From: Alkaliphilus oremlandii OhILAs
Lineage (GTDB): Bacteria > Bacillota > Clostridia > Peptostreptococcales > Natronincolaceae
DNA length: 64,000 nt
Assembly (NCBI RefSeq): GCF_000018325.1
Contig: NC_009922.1
Coordinates: forward strand, 1,736,001 to 1,800,000
Reading direction: 5' to 3'
The position numbers and the translations under genes were made by a program. The notes below the pieces were generated by a model that saw only the letters and a list, made by a program, of their open reading frames with translations, was not told the origin of the DNA and made no database searches. This document shows, piece by piece, positions 40,398-49,114 of this stretch; within the stretch, counting starts at the first letter, position 1; every line of letters starts with the position of its first letter.

Positions 40398-42278
40398 TTA
40401 AATCATTAGTTTACAAATACTGTTGCTAAACTCTACTGGGTCATTGATCGGTAAGCCTTCAATTAACAAAGCTTGGTTATATAATAACTCAGTAAATAGA
40501 CCAAATTTTTCTGAGTCGTTTTTATAAGCATCTTTCAGCACCTCAAAGACCTGGTGATTGCCGTTGATCTCTAAAATTTTATTCGCTTTAATATTTTCAT
40601 TGTTTGGCATAGCGCTTAATATTTTTTCCATCTCTATAGAGATTTCTCCTTCATTAGCTAAACAAACAGGATGAGACTTTAGTCGCTTTGATATTCTCAC
40701 CGCAGTTACCTTATCGGATAATAGCGCTGTCATTTTTTCGAATAACTCTTTATTCTCCAGTTCTTCTGTTTCCGTGTTTTTTTCTGTTTCACTGTCTTCA
40801 ATTCCAAGATCGCTAGATGAAACAGATTTAAATTCTTTATCCTTATACGACATCAATACCTTTATTGCGAATTCATCAATATCCTCAGTTAAATACAGAA
40901 TTTCAAATCCTTTTTCTGATACCAGCTCTGTTTGTGGTAATTTTTCGATTCTTTCTTTCGATTCACCTGTTGCGTAATAAATATATTTTTGTTCTTCCGA
41001 CATTCTTGAAATGTATTCATCTAATGTAACTAATTTCTTTTCCTTAGAGGAGTAGAATAGCAATAAATCCTGTAGGACATCTTTGTTACTGCCAAACTCA
41101 CTATAGATGCCATATTTTAATTGTCTGCCAAAGGCCTCAAAAAACGCTTCATATTGAGTTCTGTCTTCTTTTAACAAGGACATTAACTCATTTTTGATCT
41201 TATTTTTTATGTTTTTGCCAATGAGTTTTAACTGTCGGTCGTGTTGTAGCATTTCTCGAGATATGTTTAAAGATAAATCCTCTGAATCTACCATTCCCTT
41301 TACAAAACTAAAATAATCTGGCAATAGGTCGGAGCATTTGTTCATTATTAATACACCATTTGAATATAACTCCAATCCTTTCTCGTATTCTTTTGTATAG
41401 TAATCGAAAGGTGTTCTTTCCGGAATAAACAGAATGGCATTGTATCTCACAGCGCCATCTGCGCTGATATGGATATGTTTTACAGGCTTATCAAATCCAT
41501 AGCGCTTTTCCATATAGAAATTGTCATAGTCTTCTTTCGTAAGTTCATTTTTGTTTTTTCTCCAAATGGGAACCATACTGTTAATCGTCTGTTCTTCTAC
41601 ATAATCCTCATAGTCATCTTCGCTATTTTCTTTCAATCTTTTATTATGGATATCCATCTTAATTGGATATCGAATAAAGTCAGAATATTTTTTGATGATA
41701 TTTCTCAATCTATACTCTTCTAAATATTCACTATAATTTTCATCTTCCGTATCCTCTTTTATTCTTAAAACAATTTCAGTTCCAACAGTGTCTTTGTCCC
41801 ATGGTTCAATGGTATATCCGTCTACTCCTGTAGATTCCCATTTATATCCACTTTCGCTGTCGATGGATTTACTGATTACTGTAACTGTTTCAGCTACCAT
41901 AAACGAGGAATAAAAGCCAACACCGAATTGTCCAATAATATCATATCCATCTTTTAATTCATGCGCACTTTTAAATGCCAAAGAACCACTTTTAGCAATA
42001 ACGCCTAGATTTTCCTCCAGTTCTTCCTTGGTCATACCGATACCAGTATCTATAATTCTCAGTATTCTTTTTTCTTTATCTGGAATAATCTTTATGTAGT
42101 AATCTTCTTTGTTAAAATTTAGAGCTTCGTCCGTCAATGCTCTATAATATATTTTATCAATAGCATCACTGGCATTGGAAATCAGCTCTCTTAAAAAAAT
42201 TTCCTTTTGAGTATAGATGGAATGAATCATCAAATCCAGTAGTCGTTTTGATTCTGCTTTAAATTGTTTCGTTTCCAC
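40398..42278 (-). CDS. htpG: Hsp90-family chaperone HtpG
   Basis: A 626-residue ATP-dependent chaperone. The GTG start at 42278 (VETKQFKAESKRLLDLMIHS) is preferred: AAAGGAGA lies 6 bases upstream, while the ATG of the longer frame is inside the CIRCE operator. The GHKL ATPase has ELISNASDAIDK, RIIDTGIGMTKEEL, and IGQFGVGFYSSF. The middle domain has the conserved SLNISREMLQ and the C-terminal dimer domain is complete. Regulation by HrcA is strongly suggested by CIRCE. Confidence 0.95.
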   Translation of the reverse strand: METKQFKAESKRLLDLMIHSIYTQKEIFLRELISNASDAIDKIYYRALTDEALNFNKEDYYIKIIPDKEKRILRIIDTGIGMTKEELEENLGVIAKSGSLAFKSAHELKDGYDIIGQFGVGFYSSFMVAETVTVISKSIDSESGYKWESTGVDGYTIEPWDKDTVGTEIVLRIKEDTEDENYSEYLEEYRLRNIIKKYSDFIRYPIKMDIHNKRLKENSEDDYEDYVEEQTINSMVPIWRKNKNELTKEDYDNFYMEKRYGFDKPVKHIHISADGAVRYNAILFIPERTPFDYYTKEYEKGLELYSNGVLIMNKCSDLLPDYFSFVKGMVDSEDLSLNISREMLQHDRQLKLIGKNIKNKIKNELMSLLKEDRTQYEAFFEAFGRQLKYGIYSEFGSNKDVLQDLLLFYSSKEKKLVTLDEYISRMSEEQKYIYYATGESKERIEKLPQTELVSEKGFEILYLTEDIDEFAIKVLMSYKDKEFKSVSSSDLGIEDSETEKNTETEELENKELFEKMTALLSDKVTAVRISKRLKSHPVCLANEGEISIEMEKILSAMPNNENIKANKILEINGNHQVFEVLKDAYKNDSEKFGLFTELLYNQALLIEGLPINDPVEFSNSICKLMI

Positions 42279-42303
42279 AAAAATCTCTCCTTTCACAATT
42301 TTG

Positions 42304-42330
42304 TTAGCACTCATTAGAAACGAGTGCTAA
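42304..42330. promoter_or_regulatory. CIRCE element (HrcA operator)
   Basis: TTAGCACTC, nine bases, GAGTGCTAA: a perfect match to the CIRCE consensus. It lies just downstream of the htpG -10 box, overlapping the transcription start. Confidence 0.95.
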
Positions 42331-42341
42331 CTCATAATTGT

Positions 42342-42370
42342 TATATACCATATCTATGCTTTTTTGTCAA
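42342..42370 (-). promoter_or_regulatory. htpG promoter
   Basis: TTGACA (42370-42365), 17-base spacer, TATATA (42347-42342) on the minus strand, followed within about 12 bases by CIRCE. Confidence 0.85.
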
Positions 42371-42390
42371 TAATCTTGTCCATGAACAAA

Positions 42391-43089
42391 CTATTTTTTA
42401 TCTAAATCAACTTCTACTTCTACACATTTTCCTATGATTTTAATTTTATTTAGTTCTGTAACCATAGGCTCATTATTTTTATTTCCTAAAGAAATTACTA
42501 CTTTATTATTGGATTCTTTTCTTAGCTGTCGTATCATTTTCTTGTTTTCAATCTCAAACAAATAAATCGAATTATTTTGGATCTCACTGGTTAAGTAAAC
42601 CATAATAACGTCTTCTTTTTTAATCCGAAGGCTTTCCATATCATTATCAGAAGCCTGAACAAACAGTAATTTATCCCAGTTATATCCTTCAACTTTTTTC
42701 CCTATAATCGGTAATTCTTTATTTCCTACTACCTTATTTGTTTTCACATCATATATTGGAAACTTCTTAATAATATTTGCTAAAGCATCAGCCCATTGTT
42801 CCGTCGGCTTAATTTCATAGAAGTCTTCCTTTTTAATAGTTTCCGCCTTATTCTTCTTCTCCGGCGTAGCTTGAACCTCTTTCTCTGCAACATCAGCCAT
42901 ACTCATAAAATCCAATTTTTCTCCCAATACATTTAAAATACTTTCCGCTAATTTTTCATTCACTACCCTTTTTCCAGATTCTATTTGAATGATATAATTA
43001 GCTGTCAATCCACATTTCTTCGCTAATTCTTTCTCGGTTAATTTTGCTTTCATTCTAGCTTCTTTTATTTTCTCAGCAACCCTACTCAT
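42391..43089 (-). CDS. XRE regulator with S24/LexA-like C-terminal domain
   Basis: A 232-residue two-domain regulator. The N-terminal helix-turn-helix is KLTEKELAKKCGLTANYIIQ with SGKRVVNE (about 15-45). The C-terminal part resembles a LexA/CI peptidase fold (LPIIGKKVEGYNWD, QASDNDMESLRIKKEDVIMV, NKKMIRQLRK). The usual catalytic Ser of the DSM motif is replaced (NDM), so self-cleavage is doubtful. The start follows GAGGTG. It is divergent from dinB, so it may control that gene in response to something other than RecA-driven cleavage; that is inference. Confidence 0.75.
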   Translation of the reverse strand: MSRVAEKIKEARMKAKLTEKELAKKCGLTANYIIQIESGKRVVNEKLAESILNVLGEKLDFMSMADVAEKEVQATPEKKNKAETIKKEDFYEIKPTEQWADALANIIKKFPIYDVKTNKVVGNKELPIIGKKVEGYNWDKLLFVQASDNDMESLRIKKEDVIMVYLTSEIQNNSIYLFEIENKKMIRQLRKESNNKVVISLGNKNNEPMVTELNKIKIIGKCVEVEVDLDKK

Positions 43090-43163
43090 TAACAATACAC
43101 CTCTTTCAAATATTTATCTTTAAATATTTCAATAATAATTATATGGCTAAAAAAACTTTAAAA

Positions 43164-43187
43164 CAAGTCGAACGTATATACGGTCTT
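43164..43187. promoter_or_regulatory. Palindromic operator candidate between the XRE regulator and dinB
   Basis: CAAG, TCGAA, then the 10-bp palindrome CGTATATACG, then GT and CTTG. It is similar to but not a match for the Gram-positive LexA box (CGAAC, four bases, GTTCG). It lies in the divergent promoter region. Confidence 0.5.
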
Positions 43188-43234
43188 GCTTTCCTATGAT
43201 ATAATTCTCATATACCCTTGGAAAGGAGTGTTCT

Positions 43235-44434
43235 TTGATGAATCCAGTTATATTTCTGGTGGACATGAATGCATTTTTTATTTCTTGTGAAATGACGCGA
43301 AATTCAAAGCTCATTGGCATTCCAGCAGCAGTGGCAGGGAATCCCCAAAATCGTACAGGAATTGTTTTAGCAGCAAATTATGAAGCGAGAAGGTTTGGTG
43401 TTAAAACTGCAATGACATTAAACAATGCACTGAAGTTATGTCCCACAATGACTGTAGTTCCTCCCGATCATCGGTTCTATAGACAAAAATCTAGTGAGGT
43501 GATGAATCTTCTGTCGAAGTACACCCCCATCATTGAACAAAGCAGCATTGATGAAGCGTGGCTGGATATGACTGGAACTGAGAACCTATTTGGAAAACCA
43601 GCAGATGCTGCTAAATTAATTATGGAGGATATCAAAGAAAATCTGGGTCTTTGGTGCTCTATTGGCATATCAGAAGGCAAATTTCTTTCTAAAATGGCAT
43701 CGGATATGAAAAAGCCCCTTGGCATAACAGAGCTTTGGAAGAGAGATATTCAGACCAAGCTTTGGCCCCTCTCCATTAAGAGCATGCATGGCGTGGGAGC
43801 AAAGACTTATGAAAAATTACATAGCTTAGGAATTGAAACCATCGGAGATTTTGCCAATCTAAAAAAGGACGATGCCCATCAGATTCTCGGGAAGTTTGGA
43901 CTGGACCTTTACCATCATGCCCATGGCATCGATACTACACCAGTTCAAGTTATTTCTCCCGATGATATGAAATCTATTGGACGCTCTACCACATTGCCAG
44001 AGGATTTAGTGGATATAGAGCAATTAAAATATATCTTATTGACCTTATGTGAAGACATTGGACGTTCTGCAAGGAAACACAATAAAAGAGGGAGAACTGT
44101 TAATTTAACCTTAAAATCCTCAGATTTCAAGGTGATCCATCGACAGGTTACAATAAAAGCTACTTTTAATACAATGGAGATTTATGAAGCAGGATATCAT
44201 TTATTGAAACTACATTTAAATCCCAAAATTCCGATTAGACTGATTGGCGTTAGCATCAGTGGCTTCGAAGATACTTCCGTTCCAGAACAAATCTCTATTT
44301 TCAACATGGATGAATTTAATAAAAGAGATACAATAGGAAACAATAGAAATGAAAAAATAGATATGGTGATGGACTCGATCCGTAATAAATATGGATCTGA
44401 TAAAATTAGCAGAGCCTCTTTAATAATAAAATAA
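43235..44434 (+). CDS. dinB: Y-family DNA polymerase IV
   Basis: A 399-residue translesion polymerase. The catalytic acids lie in LVDMNAFFISCEM and SSIDEAWLDM. The fingers/thumb have GIVLAANYEARRFGVKTAM, GIGIS-type SIGISEGKFLSKMASDM and helix-hairpin-helix IKSMHGVGAKTYEKLHSLGI. The C-terminal EQISIFNM is a likely beta-clamp binding motif. The start follows AAAGGAGTG. It bypasses template lesions with low fidelity. It is single and divergent from the LexA-like regulator. Confidence 0.94.
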   Translation: MMNPVIFLVDMNAFFISCEMTRNSKLIGIPAAVAGNPQNRTGIVLAANYEARRFGVKTAMTLNNALKLCPTMTVVPPDHRFYRQKSSEVMNLLSKYTPIIEQSSIDEAWLDMTGTENLFGKPADAAKLIMEDIKENLGLWCSIGISEGKFLSKMASDMKKPLGITELWKRDIQTKLWPLSIKSMHGVGAKTYEKLHSLGIETIGDFANLKKDDAHQILGKFGLDLYHHAHGIDTTPVQVISPDDMKSIGRSTTLPEDLVDIEQLKYILLTLCEDIGRSARKHNKRGRTVNLTLKSSDFKVIHRQVTIKATFNTMEIYEAGYHLLKLHLNPKIPIRLIGVSISGFEDTSVPEQISIFNMDEFNKRDTIGNNRNEKIDMVMDSIRNKYGSDKISRASLIIK

Positions 44435-44555
44435 AATTGGTTCGCTTAGGCTCACAAACTTTGTGTCGCACTCAACTCTAGGTAAAGCTTAGAATTTGAA
44501 GTGCTCAAAATAAAATTTGTTCGTTTCTGCTCATAAGCTTTATATGAAGATATTT
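44431..44555. repeat. Dispersed intergenic repeat, two partial copies
   Basis: Two tandem partial units: TTCGCTTAGGCTCACAAACT...GAAGTGCTCAAAATAAA and TTCGTTTCTGCTCATAAGCTTTAT. They resemble 31761-31838 (ATCGTTCTCTCTCACAAACT...CAAGTGCTTAAAATAAA). A weaker relative lies near 5446-5510. Confidence 0.45.
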
Positions 44556-44588
44556 ATTCTAAGTTAAGCAAATATTATTTAGAGTAGA

Positions 44589-44894
44589 TTGGATAGATTA
44601 AAGAAACTAGGTGATAAGAATAGCGGTTCTGAACAACCGCAAAAATCATTTAGAACAACTTCTTGCTTAAAAAAAACAAAAAAGACAATAATTTTTAATA
44701 ATATGGCTCAAGAAGCAGGAGTAACTAAAGCAACTTTATATAGCAACTCTAACATTAGAGAGAGGATTGAAGCATTAAGGTATCAACAAGCGCAAGTACC
44801 TACTCCTGCACAAATTGAAAGAGAAATGGATGAAAATAAGCAATTAAAGGATTCTGTTAAAATTAACTCTGCTGATATTTACAGAAACATATAA
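44589..44894 (+). pseudogene. Transposon-associated DUF6262/TnpC-like remnant
   Basis: A 101-residue frame. The part FNNMAQEAGVTKATLYSNSN and IRERIEALRYQQAQVPTP matches the helix-turn-helix-like start of DUF6262 (TnpC-type) proteins of Tn554-like elements. The coiled-coil middle, normally about 20-25 residues, is missing between MDEN and KQLKDSVKI, indicating an internal deletion. The start codon is TTG-like with poor ribosome signal. No recombinase partner genes are adjacent, so this is a leftover of a lost element. Confidence 0.5.
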
Positions 44895-44983
44895 AATTTA
44901 TAACATGAGGAAATTTATGGTATAATTTAATTATAGAATACTCCGCATTTGATTAAAAATATGATTTAGGGGAGCGTGGGATA

Positions 44984-45640
44984 ATGAAAAAGAGGGGACT
45001 ATGTTCAAGTAAAAAGATGCTAATAATCACTATTTTTTATTTGATAATATTCTCTTTTATGGGCTGTACCTCACAAGAAAGAGAAGATTCAAAAGAGCTC
45101 TCATCAAAAAATGAAATACTAAAAGTTGATGAAGCCATAGAGATTTATAGCTACGAAGAACTCGCAACTTTACCTTTAGAAAAAACATATGATTATGAAA
45201 GTGTTTTAAAAGACATGGAGCTCAACGGAAGTGATACAGAAGAAAGAAAAGCTAATTTTAAGGCTCATCACGATGATAATAGTAGATTAATTATTCCTAA
45301 TTCAACGACAACAGTTAGATATGCTAAATTAGCAATGGATTCCTACAAATTTACTAATCTTCTTAAAAAATATGAGCTAACACCAGTTCTTTATATAGGA
45401 TTATATTATACTTCAGTCAATTCACCTGATAAAATAGTTTCTATTAATGATCCTTTCATTAAAACTTCAAGTGGAGCAGATTGTATATTTACCAATGGAA
45501 ATATATTTTATCGTTTAGAAAGTGGAAACTCTTTTTATTACGGTGTGAATGGCGATGTATATAAAACAAAAGGTAACACTATTATAAAAAACATAGATTT
45601 TGATGGTAGATATTATTCATCTTCTCTAAACTCCAATTAG
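44984..45640 (+). CDS. Lipoprotein of unknown function
   Basis: A 218-residue exported lipoprotein with signal MKKRGLCSSKKMLIITIFYL and lipobox FMGC. AGGGGAGCG precedes the ATG. The mature part starts with a short acidic linker and has LPLEKTYDYESVLKDMELNG and SGADCIFTNGNIFYRLESGN. No family is recognised. The low GC and its position next to a transposon remnant suggest a recent arrival; that is inference. Confidence 0.6.
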   Translation: MKKRGLCSSKKMLIITIFYLIIFSFMGCTSQEREDSKELSSKNEILKVDEAIEIYSYEELATLPLEKTYDYESVLKDMELNGSDTEERKANFKAHHDDNSRLIIPNSTTTVRYAKLAMDSYKFTNLLKKYELTPVLYIGLYYTSVNSPDKIVSINDPFIKTSSGADCIFTNGNIFYRLESGNSFYYGVNGDVYKTKGNTIIKNIDFDGRYYSSSLNSN

Positions 45641-45660
45641 AATTTTAAGAGATACAAGAA

Positions 45661-45700
45661 AAAGGGATATATTATACATGTATAATATATCCCTTTTTTG
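45661..45700. terminator. Strong terminator after the lipoprotein gene
   Basis: AAGGGATATATTATAC and GTATAATATATCCCTT are perfectly paired around ATGT-like centre bases, followed by TTTTTT on the plus strand; A residues on the other side make it usable by rsgA too. Confidence 0.85.
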
Positions 45701-45747
45701 TATTTATTAATATTTCTTTAAATTAGCTATGGATAATCTATGATACT

Positions 45748-46830
45748 CTACCTGCGTGAATTCTTATTTTTGATAAAATCTCTCGTCTGCTTCATAGCGC
45801 CTTTGCTGCCGAACATCTCTTTTATCTTCTCACGTTCTAGCTGATTGGCTCTCAGTTCATTATATTTTAACTCCCTTTGAAGTTTCTTATAGCTTTTCAA
45901 ACGCTCGATATCCAGATCTCCCTTTTCAATAGCTTCTCTGACTGCGCAATGAGGCTCTCCTTCATGTTTACAGTCTGTGAACTTGCAATCTTTCGCAATT
46001 TTCTCTATATCATCAAAGGATCGCTCTAGATCTGCACTGACGATGCCAAGTTCTCTCATTCCAGGGGTATCAATAATAACCCCTAGGTTTGGCACTACAA
46101 ATAGCTGTCGATGGGTTGTGGTGTGCTTTCCTTTATGGTCATCTCGTATACCATTGGTTTTCAAAACTTCTTCACCAATTAATTTATTGATTAAAGTAGA
46201 TTTTCCAACACCGGATGATCCGATAAAAGCCACAGTCCTTCCATTTTCAATATATTTTTGAATACTGGAGTAGCCTTCCTCCAAAATACTGCTAGTAACT
46301 AATACATCGACACCCATTGCTACTGTACCAATTTCCAAAAGCTTCTGTTGAATATCTTCACATAGATCAGATTTCGTTAAGACAACAACCGGAGTGGCCA
46401 TGCTCTCCCAAGCAACCGCAATATATCGTTCTAGCCTTCTGATATTGAAATCGTTGTTCAGTGACATACAGATGAAAACTGTATCCACATTCGTAGCAAT
46501 GATTTGACTGTCACTTTTTAGGCCAGCAATTTTCCTTTCAAAACAGCTTTTCCTCGTAAGTATATGATGGATAATTGCATGCCCATTGATATCCGTATCT
46601 CTATCGACCAACACCCAATCTCCAACCGCTGGATACTGTATAGAATCCTTAGAAAAATAACTCATTTTCCCCGAAACCTGTGCAAAAATTTCTCCATTTT
46701 CCATAATTACTTTATAGAGATCTCTGTACTGTACAGATACTCTTGCAATCATTAAATTTTCATCTAATATTTTAGACTCTTGAATGTGCTTTTCGCTTAA
46801 TCCTAAATCATATAAATTTACTTTCTTCAA
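45748..46830 (-). CDS. rsgA: Ribosome biogenesis GTPase RsgA
   Basis: A 360-residue circularly permuted GTPase that checks late 30S assembly. An OB-fold is followed by G4 LTKSDLC, G1 IGSSGVGKSTLINKL (about 210), G3 DTPGMRELG and the zinc knuckle CKFTDCKHEGEPHCAVREAI (about 285-305). A basic C-terminal tail follows (QTRDFIKNKNSRR). A TTG start at 46830 is preferred because GGGAGGAAACAA precedes it; the ATG 15 bases upstream overlaps that site. It stands away from the usual prkC-rpe cluster. Confidence 0.92.
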   Translation of the reverse strand: MKKVNLYDLGLSEKHIQESKILDENLMIARVSVQYRDLYKVIMENGEIFAQVSGKMSYFSKDSIQYPAVGDWVLVDRDTDINGHAIIHHILTRKSCFERKIAGLKSDSQIIATNVDTVFICMSLNNDFNIRRLERYIAVAWESMATPVVVLTKSDLCEDIQQKLLEIGTVAMGVDVLVTSSILEEGYSSIQKYIENGRTVAFIGSSGVGKSTLINKLIGEEVLKTNGIRDDHKGKHTTTHRQLFVVPNLGVIIDTPGMRELGIVSADLERSFDDIEKIAKDCKFTDCKHEGEPHCAVREAIEKGDLDIERLKSYKKLQRELKYNELRANQLEREKIKEMFGSKGAMKQTRDFIKNKNSRR

Positions 46831-47084
46831 ATTGTTTCCTCCCATATCGGTATAAAGTTTGATAGAGGGAGGCCTTATGATTACGACTTATAAGCCTCCC
46901 TATTTGGTACAATCTGCAGTTTAAATTCTATATATTGATTTGCCATAAAACATCTCTCCTTTCATCTAAAATATTTCATAGTCCTTGCTATGAGTATGCA
47001 TCTTTTCGTACTTCTTTACTCTATCAGATTTCTAGTATTCCATCAATGTATTTGTGTTATGATATAAAGATAAGGAGTGATACA

Positions 47085-47822
47085 ATGAGAAATATCAAAT
47101 TAGTTATTGAATATGATGGTAGCCGATATGATGGCTGGCAGCGGTTGAAAGATTCAGAACAGACGATTCAAGGAAAAATAGAAAAGGTGCTCAATGAAAT
47201 GACCGGTTCTTCTGTTGAAATTATAGGCTCTGGTAGAACAGATGCAGGTGTTCACGCTAAAAATCAGATCGCTAACTTTAAAACAAAATCTAGCATGAGT
47301 ATTCGAGATATCCATAATTATATGAACCACTACCTTCCTCAAGATATTGTCGTCAAAGAAGTAAAAGAGGTATCCGATCGATTTCATAGCAGATACAATG
47401 CTCAGAAGAAGAAATATACCTATTATGTTTGGAACCATCGGATTCCATCTGCCTTCCAGCGAAAATACAGCTACTATTTTCCAGAAACTCTGGATCTTCA
47501 GCGCATGGAAGCAGCGGCAAATCAACTCCTTGGAACCCATGACTTTATTGGATTTTCATCCGTCAAAAAAGCAAAGAAATCCACAGTGAGAACCATCGAA
47601 GAAATCACCATCGTTCAGAATAACCATATGCTTGAATTCAGCTTTATCGGTGATGGATTTTTACATAATATGATCCGTATTTTAATGGGGACTTTACTGG
47701 AAATCGGTACGAGGGAAAAAGACATTTCTTGTATTGATGAAATATTTACGAGCAAAACTAGAGCTATGGCAGGAAAAACTGCTCCTGCTCAAGGTTTATT
47801 TTTAGAAGAAGTATATTATTAA
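47085..47822 (+). CDS. truA: tRNA pseudouridine synthase A
   Basis: A 245-residue enzyme that makes pseudouridine at tRNA positions 38-40. The catalytic Asp is in GSGRTDAGVHAKNQ (about 52). Other motifs are YDGSRYDGWQRL near the start, QKKKYTYYVWN and FLHNMIRILMGTLLEIG. The start MRNIK is fixed by AAGGAGTGATACA; the 50 upstream codons are non-coding. It is a lone gene, divergent from rsgA. Confidence 0.94.
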   Translation: MRNIKLVIEYDGSRYDGWQRLKDSEQTIQGKIEKVLNEMTGSSVEIIGSGRTDAGVHAKNQIANFKTKSSMSIRDIHNYMNHYLPQDIVVKEVKEVSDRFHSRYNAQKKKYTYYVWNHRIPSAFQRKYSYYFPETLDLQRMEAAANQLLGTHDFIGFSSVKKAKKSTVRTIEEITIVQNNHMLEFSFIGDGFLHNMIRILMGTLLEIGTREKDISCIDEIFTSKTRAMAGKTAPAQGLFLEEVYY

Positions 47823-47843
47823 CGCTATCCTTTTATAAAATCA

Positions 47844-47890
47844 GAGAACGGTTCTATCTAATCTCAAAGATTAGATAGAACCGTTCTCTA
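47844..47890. terminator. Long perfect terminator between truA and rnz
   Basis: GAGAACGGTTCTATCTAATC and its exact complement flank a few bases, a stem of about 20 bp lying between convergent genes. Confidence 0.85.
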
Positions 47891-47894
47891 CATC

Positions 47895-48848
47895 CTAGTT
47901 TTTATATTCTATGTTTTTTCTATAGCCATCATATCCAATCGTCGTATGCGCAAACTCTTTTTTAGCATTATGTTCATAGAAATTTGGTTCCTTAAGAGCG
48001 GGACTAAAATGAGTCAGAAGAAGTTCCTTTACCTTCCCTTTCTTTGCTAATTCTCCTGCTTCCATAAAGGTCATATGCTTATTTTTTATGGCTTTATCCA
48101 TATCATCGTTATCTCCATAGGTGCCTTCACAGATGAATAAATCACTTTGATTAATCCATTGCGGTATATCCTTCGTTGGTCTGGTATCCGTAATATAAGT
48201 CAGCTTAATCCCCCGTCTCTGTTCTCCTAAAACTAAATCAGGGCTGTATTTTCTATCACCAGCAACAATAGTTTCCCCTTTTTGGAGTTTAGACCAAATC
48301 AATCTTGGTACATCATTTTTTATAGCCTTTTCTGGCTCAAATTTAGGTCTTCTATTGAGATAAAAACTATAGCCAAAGCAAGGTGCAGAATGATCTAATT
48401 CAAGTGTGGATACTGTGATTTCATCATTCATACCATCTTTCTGCTCTTTTATTTTAAGACCCTGCTCTGTATTGGTTATGCCTAATTTACCCTTCGGATC
48501 TTCTATGATCTCTATAGAATAAGGTAACTGTTTTATACTTAAAAGCAACCCTCGCATCACATCCGATATTCCCTTGGGCCCTACGATGGTGACAGGATCA
48601 AGTCGTTGGCTATTTCCCATGGTAGATAATAGCCCTGGGATACCGAAAATATGATCTCCGTGGACATGGGTGATGCAGATGATATCAATAGATTTAAATC
48701 CAGCATTCATCTTTCTGATGGCAACTTGAGTGCCTTCGCCACAATCGACGAGTATCTTTCTTCCTTTGTAATTAATCATCAACGAAGAAAGATGTCGTTC
48801 TGGCATAGGCATCCCTCCACCACTTCCCAACAATGTTACGTTCAGCAT
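47895..48848 (-). CDS. rnz: Ribonuclease Z
   Basis: A 317-residue tRNA 3' processing endonuclease. The metallo-beta-lactamase site is ITHVHGDHIFGIPGLL (about 60), with DCGEGTQVAIRKM before it and LELDHSAPCFGYSF, YITDTRPT and LLTHFSPAL after it. The exosite region includes YSIEIIEDPKG. It trims tRNA precursors at the discriminator base. It lies at the end of a minus-strand group with DUF1653, GIY-YIG and DUF6530 genes. Confidence 0.92.
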   Translation of the reverse strand: MLNVTLLGSGGGMPMPERHLSSLMINYKGRKILVDCGEGTQVAIRKMNAGFKSIDIICITHVHGDHIFGIPGLLSTMGNSQRLDPVTIVGPKGISDVMRGLLLSIKQLPYSIEIIEDPKGKLGITNTEQGLKIKEQKDGMNDEITVSTLELDHSAPCFGYSFYLNRRPKFEPEKAIKNDVPRLIWSKLQKGETIVAGDRKYSPDLVLGEQRRGIKLTYITDTRPTKDIPQWINQSDLFICEGTYGDNDDMDKAIKNKHMTFMEAGELAKKGKVKELLLTHFSPALKEPNFYEHNAKKEFAHTTIGYDGYRKNIEYKN

Positions 48849-48871
48849 AGAACCACCCTTTTACCTAAAAT

Positions 48872-49096
48872 TTAATCTTCGGCTTCTTCGAATCTGTTGA
48901 TCTGTTTCCCATGAACCTCCGTGGTCCCCAAAAACATAGCAAGAGGTCTGACCCATATACCAAATTCACCGTACAGCGCCTTATATACGACAAGATCTTC
49001 CTCTGTTTCCGAATGCTTCGCTAGATATAAAACCAAATATTCATTTCCTTTGAAATGCTTATATTTTTTTCCTATTTTTAGAGTTCTCTTATCCAA
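48872..49096 (-). CDS. DUF1653 protein
   Basis: A 74-residue protein with the DUF1653 pattern: GKKYKHFKGNEYLVLYLAKH, VVYKALYGEFGIWVRPLAMF. A TTG start with GGAAGCGATAT before it is read. The family is a single small beta domain of unknown function. It is 18 bases after the GIY-YIG gene and 23 before rnz, so probably co-transcribed. Confidence 0.82.
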   Translation of the reverse strand: MDKRTLKIGKKYKHFKGNEYLVLYLAKHSETEEDLVVYKALYGEFGIWVRPLAMFLGTTEVHGKQINRFEEAED

Positions 49097-49114
49097 AATA
49101 TCGCTTCCTTCCAG

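Noticed and set aside
43164..43187. Classical LexA box before dinB
   Set aside because: CGAAC is present but the second half-site and spacing do not fit CGAAC-N4-GTTCG; described only as a palindrome.
46866..46901. Hairpin upstream of rsgA as a riboswitch
   Set aside because: Simple inverted repeat (AGGGAGGC/GCCTCCCT) with no conserved aptamer sequence.
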